Source: Spirogloea muscicola
Lineage: Eukaryota > Streptophyta > Zygnematophyceae > Spirogloeales > Spirogloeaceae
Reading direction: 5' to 3'
Length of the DNA stretch: 28,355 bases
Assembly: GCA_009602725.1 (NCBI GenBank)
Contig: WELB01000332.1
Location: forward strand, 23,596 to 51,950
Below the pieces are notes generated by a model. It searched no databases and was not told where the DNA came from. It worked only from the letters and a program-made list of their open reading frames with translations. A program made the position numbers and the translations under genes. Numbering within the stretch: position 1 is the first letter of the stretch; the number at the start of each line of letters is the position of its first letter. Below are positions 19,761-28,355 of the stretch, piece after piece.

Positions 19761-21988
19761 ATGGCGGAAGCCAGTGCCAAATCCGCCCCTCTTCCTCCGT
19801 CGGCGTACGCCGCGGACCTGACCTCAGTGCGGGCTGCGGCGGCCCGCATCGCCGAGCACGCGGTCGTGACGCCCGTGCTGACCAGCCCGGAGCTGGACGG
19901 CCTGCTGGGTCGCGCGCTGCACTTCAAGTGCGAAATCTTCCAGCGGGGGTGAGCCAGGACTTCTCTAAACCCCTCTTGACGTTCTTGGCTATGGCTGCGA
20001 GCATCTGCCAGCTGACCAATCTTGCGAAACTGCCGGGTGTTCTGCAGTGGTGCTTTCAAGTTCCGCGGCGCCTGCAATGCCGTCCTGGCGCTGCCTGAGG
20101 AGCAGGCTGCACGCGGCGTCGTGACCCACAGCAGGTACCGCCGCTGCTGCAAGGGGACTTGGTTGCTCTCGCTCCTCAAAGCCATGCACTTTTGCTTCTC
20201 AAGTAGTTGTAGTTGTCTCGACGGATGTGACCTTCCTGGTTGTCAACTGGCATTGTGCTTCTGCTTGCAGTACCTACACTTTATTCACAGTCTCGGCCTT
20301 ATAGCCCTCAAGGGGCTTGGAGTCAATGGTCAGGGTTTGGGTTTTTTGGTGCATGCTGGGGTACAATGAGACTAAGGGTTAAGTGACTCAGAGCTGACGG
20401 CTTGCCTGGCAGTGGCAATCATGCAGGTGCGCTGGCGCTGGCGGCCAGCCTGCGGGGCATCCCCGCGCACATCGTCCTACCCCGGAATGCGCCGCTCTGC
20501 AAGGCCGAGGCTCTGCGGCGGCTGCCCTGTGCCGTCACGCTCTGCGAGCCCACCGTCTCAGCGCGCGTGTCCACGGCTGAGGCGATTGCTGCAAGGACTG
20601 GCGCCGTCATGATCCCACCTTTCAACTACGGCCCAGTCATCAGGTGCATTTGGATAGTAGCAAAACAGTCGTCCTGGACCCACACTGGCCCTTATGTTTA
20701 AGCCTATGATGTTAGCCTTACAATAAGAATTGCTCTACTCTATCTCCCTTGACTTATTGCCACCACTCCTGCAGTCGCTGTTTGAGATTGCATATTGATA
20801 ATATCAGATCAAGGAAACGAGCTATCAAAGGAAGGCTGCTCTAAGTCCCCAAATTGGATTGCTCATGCGAAGTGGGCAGGGCACGATAGCACTGGAGTTC
20901 CTCAAGCAGGTGCCTAGCCTCGACGTCATCATTGCACCAATCAGTGGTCAGTTCGCCACCCTGCAGCTGCATGCTGCCCCTCGCTGATGAATTCATCAAG
21001 GCTGGCAAACAACGTCGACTATACTAGTAAGGGCGCATCAATATCTGAAAAATTGCTCCAAGTGGTTTAGAAGTTCACCTATGAAGCCTTTATCTCCAGG
21101 CAATGCTGTTATGCGGCATACTGATGTGTAGACTTTGCACTTTTTGCTAAGTACGCTCGGTAAGATCATCACTCACCGTTACTTCGAGATGTTGTGATCC
21201 TTTGTGGGGAGCTTGGCTGTATGACTTCTCTCTGAGCTGTATGGTCGAAGGTGGCGGGCTCATCTCCGGAATCGCAGTGACGGCCAAAGCACTGAAGCCA
21301 TCAATAAAGATCCTGGCGGCAGAGCCGGCTGGCGCCAATGACGCTTTGCAGTCCAAGGCCAGGGGCAGCCTCCTGCCCTGCCCTGACCCAAGGACAATCG
21401 CTGACGGCTTGCGTGCATCTATGGCTTCCCTCACCTGGTTGGTACCACTATCCCACACTAAGTCCTGAGAGCCTTGAACCCTGGTCCCAAGCTTAATGCT
21501 AACCATGCTGGTGCTAGACCCCAGCTACATCTGCTTGTGTAAGACTTCCACTACTGCTTGTGCAAGACTTCCAGCTACTTTGCAACTGGAAACTTGCCTC
21601 TTGGACCGGCCTCAGAAAGATGATCTTCAGCATTAATACACCTGCCGCGACACCAATGACTTGCAGGCCTATTGTGCGTGACCTTGTGGATGGCGTGATT
21701 AGTGTGGAGGAGGAGGAGATCCTGGCAGCCATGAAGCTCTGCTTCGGCGCCCTCAAGGTCGTGGTTGAGCCCAGCGGCGCAGTGGGCCTGGCGGCTGCGT
21801 TATCAGATGCGTTCCTCAAGGACGGCCACTACGCCGGGCTGCACAACGTTGGCATCATCCTGTGCGGCGGCAACCTGGACCTTGAGCCGCTGTGGGCGTC
21901 CATCGAGCAAGACATTGACCGCCTGCGGGTGGTGGCCTTGGGAGCTCAATTACCACAACCGACTGACTCGAGCCAGAACATGACATAG
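19761..21988 (+). CDS. SR: Serine racemase, PLP-dependent fold type II (6 exons, 362 aa)
   Basis: Exons: 19761-19948, 20048-20134, 20413-20643, 20873-20946, 21251-21437, 21667-21988 (TAG); all joins keep frame. Key features: GGAFKFRGA with the PLP Schiff-base Lys67, HSSGNHA with the second catalytic base Ser92 (human Ser84 equivalent), SGGGLISG phosphate-binding loop, and EPAGANDALQSK, which keeps the Glu/Ala/Asp spacing of the Mg/Ca site. WPIVRDLVDGVI and VEPSGAVGLAAALSD continue the match. The enzyme interconverts L- and D-serine and usually also dehydrates serine to pyruvate and ammonia. It resembles plant serine racemases and is probably cytosolic, with no obvious targeting peptide. At the PLP ring-nitrogen position (LCGGN) it has Cys322 where serine racemases usually have Ser. 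The C-terminus extends about 30 aa beyond the family core. Confidence 0.92.
21525..21574 (+). repeat. Short tandem repeat in a serine racemase intron
   Basis: Two units of about 25 bases share CTGCTTGTG and AAGACTTCCA. It lies in the last intron. Confidence 0.65.
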
Positions 21989-22708
21989 ACACAGTACCAG
22001 CCAAATTGTTTTTCTCATGCAATTCTACGGGTAGACCCTGCAGGTTAGTCAGTGTGGACCTTGACGACTTGTGGGCCAACCAAGTGCTCGCTTCTTCACC
22101 AAAGTACTCGACAAGTTTTGGGCCACCTTGAGGTACTAGCATTACTCGGTTGCAAGCCTTGCCAGGCTGCCAATGAGCAAGTTGCCAAGCTATTGGCAAG
22201 TGACGTCGACTGCCTTGTGCATTTGTAAGCTTTGTATGTGTATATGTGGGACATGTGAAATTCATCAAAGTACGCCCGGCACTATGCTAACAAGGAAAGA
22301 GCATGGGTAACAGAAAGACCAGCTTTTACGTGAATGCCTGAAGAGTCAGAGAGAGGCGCGCCTACTATTTGAACATACACAATGACCATCTAGTGTCTGC
22401 AATTTACTGTTCGTACAATTGAGCAAAGCGGCAAAGCGGCATATGCTCACTCAATTTCCATCTCACAATGGGGGGCCAGAGGCTACTGAATCCAACTTAA
22501 GGGTCACTGGTTGAGCTATCCAGGATGGGCCGTTTTCATTTGCAGGTTGTTGCAATCTATAAGCTGCCGCTATTGGCTGACAAGCAGCGACTGCTGGAGC
22601 CCAATATTATGTCAAAGGCTAAAGTGGGTGAGAGCAGCACCAGGGTGGCAAGAAGGACGCTCTGCATTGGCAGCTCTGGCAAGACGAGCCCAGCAAGCAA
22701 GCAGGCAA
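21989..22708. other. Convergent intergenic region between serine racemase and CCT6
   Basis: 3' UTRs of the two convergent genes. Apart from the TGTAA motif listed separately I see no gene or repeat of note; short open frames show no similarity. Confidence 0.5.
22224..22228 (+). terminator. TGTAA poly(A) signal, probable end of serine racemase mRNA
   Basis: TGTAA about 236 bases after the serine racemase stop, in a T-rich setting. Confidence 0.5.
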
Positions 22709-25700
22709 TCACCCGGCCTTGCCCCGCATGTTGCGGCCAGCCCGCATGACCTCGTCAACCAGCAAGAGCTGAGACGCAATGATTGGCCTGCGCAATTAAC
22801 CAGGAATAGAGTAGCCCCGGTCTGGGTGTGAGACGGAATGGACTGTGGTGTTTTAGTGGCTAGTGACTAGGTGCTGCATTAGTTGCTGCATGTCGATCTC
22901 CTAAGAGTTACAAGAGGGCTTACGCAGAATTGAGCATTTGCCGCTTGGCCGAGTAGTTGTCAAAGACGCCCTCCAGCTGCGGATCCATGGGCTCCCCGGT
23001 CACCACGTTGAGGCCCACGAGGTTGCCTTTCTCGTGCTCCGACTGTCAATCGGATTATGTCAGCTTCGAAGCAGCTAATCGCTTATCGCGAAGCTTTCGG
23101 GAAGATTCTTATCTACTTGTGTACCCAAGTGCAAGCTGCATACTCTCTATGCAGTTTGCATACAGTAAAACACCTCACGAATAATCTGAACTGTTGCTTG
23201 TAAGCATTGCCAATGTATACACATTCAGCAGTTATATGCTGCAGCCCAAGAAACCATCCTGCAATGTAGCTCAATCTCAGGACCTGTTGCATAGCGTCCT
23301 TCCTGGCTTTTGAATTATCTCAACCATCTCAACCATCTCAAAATGTTCGTTTATCTGACCTTGAGTGCAATGAGAGTATCCAAAGTATCCAGCCCCGAAT
23401 TTTCCGCCAGCGTCTTTGGGACAACCAGCAGCGCATCAGCGAAGGCCTCAATGCCCAATTGAGCCCTCTGAAAATCACAGCACGACATACATTAGCAACA
23501 TCACGATATTTGAGCCACCCGCCTAGGATATCCTTCCACATTCAGAACCTATCATAACTCTCAACACATACTGTTTCATGACAAGCTTCAGGAATGCGGC
23601 AGACTGACTCCTTGGACGGTCTTCTTCACATTGGTCATCAAGTGCTGCCAGGCCGCCACCTCGAATGCTCCAGCACCCTGCAGATTTCAGTTAGGAAACA
23701 AAACACAATCCTCATTGAGGACCAGGATAAAGAAATTGCCTACCGAGTCAACCTTGGACCACCTACTACTATCTTAGCATATGCAGCAGCCAGTGTCTGG
23801 GAGAATCTAAAGTACAGGTATCTACACCCAGTCATTGTGAGATTGCTACCTAACTACCACGGCTAAGGACTTGAAGAGCCACCAGCAGGTCCACATTGAA
23901 CAGGTCCATCACGAGCTACAGTACAGACTCTTCAGAATTCAAGCACTAACCAAGACTATGCAGCCATCCTCCAAGGTGTTTTTCACAGCGCGCAAACCAT
24001 CCCTGATGGCATCCTTAATTTGAGCAATTGTGTGATCGTTGGGACCTACATCACAATTTCACAATGAGGGAGTTACAGGGACTGTCAGCTACTCCTGATC
24101 CATCCAAATATATACTTGCATCCAATGCTAGAGAATGTAGTTACAACCTTCACTTGGGCCCTGGATTAGGAACCCCAGCACAATTCTACCGGAAGACCCT
24201 GTCCTTGTCTGACTTTGGTTAATAATGATGACATCTCACCTTTGACAAGGATGGTGCATGAGTGTGGATTCTTCACGTTCTCCACAAACGTGTACTTTTC
24301 CTCACCAACAATGTGCTCGTACACCAGTCCCGCAAAGCCCAGCTCCGCAGGTGTGAGGTCGTCTACAGAGTTCACGGCCTCGCCACCGCAAGCCAGCACC
24401 AACCTCTCCATGTTCCGCCGCTTGGCCCTCCTCAAACCCACAATCTTGAGAAGCAGCAGATTGGACATCATGTTATGTGAGTATGTTGCTATCTCCAGGT
24501 CTTGATTGGTGTTCCAATAATGCAATATACTGCCTTGCAGCAATGGCAAGGAGTCTAACTTTGTGGCTTAGGAGCCTAACATATCAGCTGTCGAGGTGTG
24601 CTTATGTGCTATTCAGTGAAGGATAAGGGAAAGGCAGAGAAAGCTTCAGAGAATAGTAAAATGAACAATGCACAGATGAGAGGCAAAGCTTCTGGAGCTC
24701 TAAACCAAGCTCCAGAAGTATTGGTGCCATGGTCACTGTCATCACAAGTATCATGCAACTTTGCAGCAGGAGCTGTGCCTCATCTTGAATCAGCACAGGA
24801 GCTTACCCCGTGTCGCGCCAGAATGTCAAGCGATGTGGGGTCAATGCCCTTTTGATTGATGACCACAAAATTGTCATCGCTTTCGTCGCAGACCTGCATT
24901 TTGAGCACAACTGTAAATCACCTGCCTATGAGTGGGTAAGGGCAGTACCAAGTCCTTGCAGAACTTGATACCAACATTGACAGGGCAGTCTGAAGAAAGC
25001 GAGGATTGACGCCTATGGTCAATAGCTAATTAAATCTGGTAACTCACATCTAGCTACAATGTGTGTCACGTCACATGATTTGGCTCTGTTAGTCTGCTCA
25101 AACGCTTCTACTTATGCTTGGATTGCTAGAGCTCCACAAAGTACATTCTAGTTTGGAGACTCTATGCCTAGGTCTCAAGCCCACACTTGTTTGTCACGCA
25201 CTGTGCTTCATAGCAATTCATTGTGGCTAGCTCGAGGAACCATCAAATACAGTGACTTCCAGCAGCTCTTGTTGCTGTGGATTCTTATCACGATTCATCA
25301 AAACAGCCAATCAAAGCCATCATCAAACTGCGATATGCGCTGAAGATCAAGGATATGAACTGGAGATCAAGCTCATCCTGAAGCTCAAAACTCACCTGCT
25401 TCTTGAGTGCGACTATCTTGTGCACGCGGTCATCAACAACCTGTCGCTCAGCTGCCACCATCTTCTCCCGCTGCTCCGCGTCATGGTAAAAGAAGCCCGA
25501 ATTCACCTCACTGTGCAACCAGACCTCATGGATATGTGAGTGAGCATCAATCCAGAGCTGTCCACGCCCAGGTCCAGCTGCCTAAGTAGAAACCTGAGAA
25601 GAAAATGTACTACTATGTAAGGAGCTTACGCATCCGCTCAGGCTCCACATCTTCATGATGAAGTTTGCAACACAGTGGCAGCAACATTTGGCATGTTTCT

Positions 25701-27693
25701 CTTGGGGGACTCACAGCAGCTTGGAGCTGCATTCTCAACATACATGGGACAAAGGTCTACCTCTTCTCGTACTCCAGTGAAACATTAAGGGTGAGGATGT
25801 GGCAATTCTCTACGCGCTTCTTCATGTCTGGGTGCCGAGCTCCATGGTCCAGCACCAGCCCCTTCACCTGCGCTCTCCCGGCAGCCTCAGTCTCATTAGC
25901 ACTTCAGACGCACCATGGACCTACAAGTTCTGAAATGATCACCAATATTTATGCAGTCACTCATTCTGCTGCTCACAAAGAATCCCAGCACTACACAGAC
26001 CATATAGAGCTCAGTGATGAAGCTCTCAAGTTCTTGCTCGGCGGCTGACTGCCAAGTCAAGGTGAGCTTACTGACTCAGAAACGCTAGCTCCAGTGATTG
26101 TCACCCTGTGCTCTGGACCTGAGGACTCCGCAGCAAAGTCAGGGACTGAGAAGGGGAGCGGACCAGGCGCGTGTCAGTGTCGAGCTTGTGGCGCATGTGC
26201 ATTATTTCCACCATGAAGAGGTCGATGGCCTCGCCCGGCTGTCGCACGCACAGCACCTGCATCACCGCCGAGCGGCGATGGCCGGGTGCGATAGCATCCA
26301 CGCAGTCAGGAGGAGGGGTGAATTCCAATGACTGGTGATAAGCACCAACAAACAAGTCAATTGATCTGACAAACGAAAGGGACCTGGACCGTTCCCAGAG
26401 CTAAGACTGGCACTTTTGGGCTTATGAGCAGTAAGGTGGCCGCCGCTCTCACCGCATCAACAACGATGTCGGTAAGCTGATCGGCGAGCTCCTCGTGCAC
26501 CTGCACAGAATTGGGCATCGGCAGCAGCATTCAAAGCTCAGAAATCGGCATTGCCAGCAACAGCGCTGGCTCTGGCCTAAACCTAACTCTCGACCCTAAA
26601 CACTAAACCTCAAACCTCAAACCCCAATCAGCAGGACTCTTGTGCGCTCCAGACCGGAAGGCACACCTTGGTGCGGAGGGTGGTGCGGGCGACCATGCGC
26701 AGCATCTCGCGGTCAGGGCTCTCGCCGACCGCCACGGGCGTCTTAAAGTCTTCGAGGAAGGTGAGCGTTGCCGCCTTGGCGATCTCGAAGCCGTCGCAGA
26801 GCAGCCGGGGGTGCATGCCTGGCAGCGACAGAGAAACGCTGGGGAGGGGCGTCAGCGAGAACGCTGAGATGCTACAGAACATGGCGGTGGCGGGCGGCCG
26901 CAGCAGCGGTGAGAGGCCTCGCCTTCACCAATGAAGCGCTCCGCCTGCTTCATGAGCTCGCCAATGAGCAGCACGGTGGAGGTGGTGCCGTCGCCGGACT
27001 CGTCGTCCTGCGCTGTCGCTGTCCGTGCGATCATGATGGCGACGGGGTTCTGAATTTGCTGCAAAGTTTTGGCAAGATTGGAAAAGCTGTGAGCATGACA
27101 TAATCCGCAGCGTGCCATTGCCTGGACATCTCGAGTGCCGGCCAATGTGGGGCCAACGCCTTATCAACTTGGTGGCTGTGGACGAGCCGGATGCTGCTGA
27201 CGTAACACCAAACCCTGGAGTCTAGACGTCACATCTCAACCAATCCTGGCCTTCTATCTAATCATGAAGCCAAGAATCTGTACTACAAGCGAGAAAGAGG
27301 AGCCGGAGGCCACTATGGAGGACTGGACTCTCGCCGCCTGGCTGCCTAAGAGGTCAGTGCGGGGTTTAGGCCGAGGCAGGCAGCAGCACCATCTCCTTGA
27401 GGAGCGTGTTGCCGTCCTTGGTGAGCTTGATGTCGCCGGCGCCGCCGACGAGCCTGAAGGGCGCCATGCCAGCACCGAAGGTCAGTCCGGTGGCGGCGCC
27501 TCCGGCAGAAGCTGCGGCAAGCCAGGGGCCAGCTCTGCATGCCAGTGGCAGTGTCTCACATCTTGATGGTGCCCTTGGGCCCGAGGTTGGTGCGCAGCAC
27601 GTCCTGGAGGCCCTTGGCGGCGTTGATGCTCATGAACAGCGCCGCGGACTTGCTCAGTATGTCCGCGCCCGGGTTGATCGTCCGCACGGCCAT
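22709..27693 (-). CDS. CCT6: T-complex protein 1 subunit zeta, CCT6 (15 exons, 536 aa)
   Basis: Exons in transcript order: 27693-27560, 27453-27390, 27058-26923, 26818-26667, 26500-26453, 26256-26164, 25867-25761, 25510-25396, 24893-24807, 24444-24240, 24045-23951, 23677-23609, 23467-23360, 23042-22924, 22787-22709 (TGA). Every phase agrees and the 536-aa product has the normal family length. Features: [19 protein letters not shown] start, [10 protein letters not shown] and [10 protein letters not shown] nucleotide-binding segments, GDGTT (88-92) with the ATPase Asp, [38 protein letters not shown] with [14 protein letters not shown], and [11 protein letters not shown]. It is one of eight subunits of the cytosolic TRiC/CCT chaperonin that folds actin, tubulin and other proteins with ATP. 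The start matches other CCT6 N-termini. No internal stop or missing motif is seen. Intron 3 is best read as GC-AG. Confidence 0.95.
23317..23341 (+). repeat. Nine-base tandem repeat (ATCTCAACC)
   Basis: About 2.7 copies of ATCTCAACC, inside a CCT6 intron immediately beyond the 23360 donor. Possibly slippage. Confidence 0.8.
26576..26628 (-). repeat. Degenerate telomere-like tract in a CCT6 intron
   Basis: CCTAAACCTAAC, ACCCTAAACACTAAACC and TCAAACCTCAAACCCC read as TTTAGGG-like units on the minus strand, which is also the CCT6 sense strand. It lies in the intron between the 26667 donor and the 26500 acceptor. Confidence 0.65.
26819..26922 (-). other. GC-AG intron in CCT6
   Basis: With a GC donor (GAAG then GCGAGG) the join reads RFIGEGMHPR, keeping the EG that is nearly invariant in CCT subunits. 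A nearby GT donor six bases earlier would give RFIGMHPR, losing two residues. The GC reading is preferred on conservation. Confidence 0.65.
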
Positions 27694-27933
27694 TGCGCCG
27701 GCGCGGCAGTGGCGCCGTCTCCGGCGACGAGCTGCTGCGCCGGCTCGTCACAATTCGTCACGCCAGAAGGCTTCGCCTCGTCCTAAGCAGACGACGGCGG
27801 CGGTCCCAGTGGGAGGGCGAAGCCGCGCGCGCCGGCGGGCGCGGCGGCGGGGGGGGCTGCGCAGCGAGGATGGGTCGTGCGGCGAGTACTGGGCCCTTAA
27901 ACCCTCTTCTGTCCCGGAAAGTTGGGCTTTGGG

Positions 27934-27955
27934 CTGCCCGAAGTTGTTCGGGCAG
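27934..27955. other. Perfect hairpin, 9-bp stem and 4-base loop
   Basis: CTGCCCGAA, loop GTTG, TTCGGGCAG. It is the most compact perfect inverted repeat I found, about 240-260 bases upstream of the CCT6 start. Confidence 0.85.
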
Positions 27956-28025
27956 GCAGCAGGGTTTGCTCTTACTGCTGCCGTCAAGTCGCTACTGTTT
28001 GCGGGGGCGCTGGGGCCTCCCGCCG

Positions 28026-28175
28026 GACGTGGCCCTCGACGTGGCGGGCAAGGGACCACGTTGGGAGGAGGCCACGGCCTGCTGACGTGGCCTCCGGTAG
28101 GCCACGTCGGCCGCGGGTCGCCCGTTGAGGCGCCACCATTGACTCCACATGGGCGCCACCTGGCAGCCACGTCGG
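28026..28175. promoter_or_regulatory. Cluster of ACGT-core (GACGTGGC / GCCACGTC) elements
   Basis: GACGTGGC at 28026-28033, 28038-28045 and 28084-28091; its complement GCCACGTC begins at 28101 and 28166; a related CCACGTTG lies at 28056-28063. ACGT-core sites of this type bind plant bZIP factors (C/G-box class). They lie about 330-480 bases upstream of CCT6. Binding in this organism is inference. Confidence 0.6.
28084..28108. repeat. Perfect inverted repeat with 10-bp arms
   Basis: Arms GACGTGGCCT and AGGCCACGTC flank a 5-base spacer and contain two of the ACGT-core sites head to head. Confidence 0.9.
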
Positions 28176-28301
28176 CCCGACCCGCCAGCGGGGACTGCCC
28201 ACCGCCCCGGGCTCCCCCCTCCGGCGAAACCCCAGCCGCAGTTCGAAAATTCAAAGCCCCGGACGAGTCCTCCGCCCGCTCCACGCCCGCCGCCGCAAGT
28301 T

Positions 28302-28355
28302 CCGCCGCCGCCGCCGCCGCCATCGCCGCCGCCGCCGCCGCCGCCGTCGCCGCCG
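28302..28355. repeat. GCC trinucleotide repeat at the window end
   Basis: CCG/GCC units fill the last 54 bases with two interruptions (CAT and CGT). Such sequence often breaks assemblies and may mark a contig edge. Confidence 0.9.

Larger units (their letters stand above)
27694..28355 (-). promoter_or_regulatory. 5' flank of CCT6
   Basis: GC-rich sequence upstream of the CCT6 start, holding a strong hairpin, a cluster of ACGT-core elements and a terminal GCC repeat. Open frames on both strands are compositional. No other gene is evident. Confidence 0.55.

Noticed and set aside
27748-28323. 191-codon open frame upstream of CCT6 on the minus strand
   Set aside because: Ala/Pro/Arg-rich compositional frame containing the regulatory repeats; stops before the CCT6 start and has no domain.

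Overview
This looks like a piece of nuclear genome from a green alga (chlorophyte). Exons are GC-rich, introns are numerous and follow GT-AG rules (two are GC-AG), and genes lie on both strands. TGTAA motifs, the usual chlorophyte poly(A) signal, sit behind several stop codons. Degenerate TTTAGGG-like (plant/Chlorella-type telomere) tracts occur in two introns. Protein content is plant-like: an ATG1 kinase with the plant-type C-terminal region and a plant-like serine racemase. The species cannot be named from the sequence. The window starts in 123 T residues and ends in a GCC repeat, so it may be a whole contig bounded by low-complexity sequence.

Layout, left to right. (1) 674-5765 (+): complete ATG1 autophagy-initiating kinase, 13 exons, about 890 aa. 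(2) 6680-7977 (-): ESF2/ABT1 pre-rRNA processing factor, missing its 5' end. (3) A single N at 8286. (4) 8287-9563 (+): the middle of an IPI3/WDR18 WD40 protein, missing both ends. (5) 9861-16152 (+): MTR4-type exosome RNA helicase, missing its N-terminus and carrying an in-frame TAG in a conserved exon. (6) 16903-19273 (-): GNAT-fold N-acetyltransferase with an N-myristoylation-like start. (7) 19761-21988 (+): complete serine racemase, 6 exons, 362 aa. (8) 22709-27693 (-): complete CCT6 (TCP-1 zeta) chaperonin subunit, 15 exons, 536 aa.

Most exon joins were checked by codon phase, and several genes close perfectly in frame from start to stop. ESF2, IPI3 and MTR4 all act in ribosome biogenesis and lie side by side. 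However, the N at 8286 and the unexplained IPI3-to-MTR4 switch make this block suspect as assembly: three adjacent genes are truncated exactly at those two places. The block also has pyrimidine-rich introns unlike those of the flanking genes.

The most interesting observations are the IPI3/MTR4 junction (frame-compatible for splicing), the in-frame TAG in MTR4, a second TAG at a GNAT exon boundary, a degenerate direct-repeat family bracketing the GNAT gene, and a cluster of GACGTGGC/GCCACGTC elements with a perfect inverted repeat upstream of CCT6. I found no convincing evidence of a wholly new biological system.
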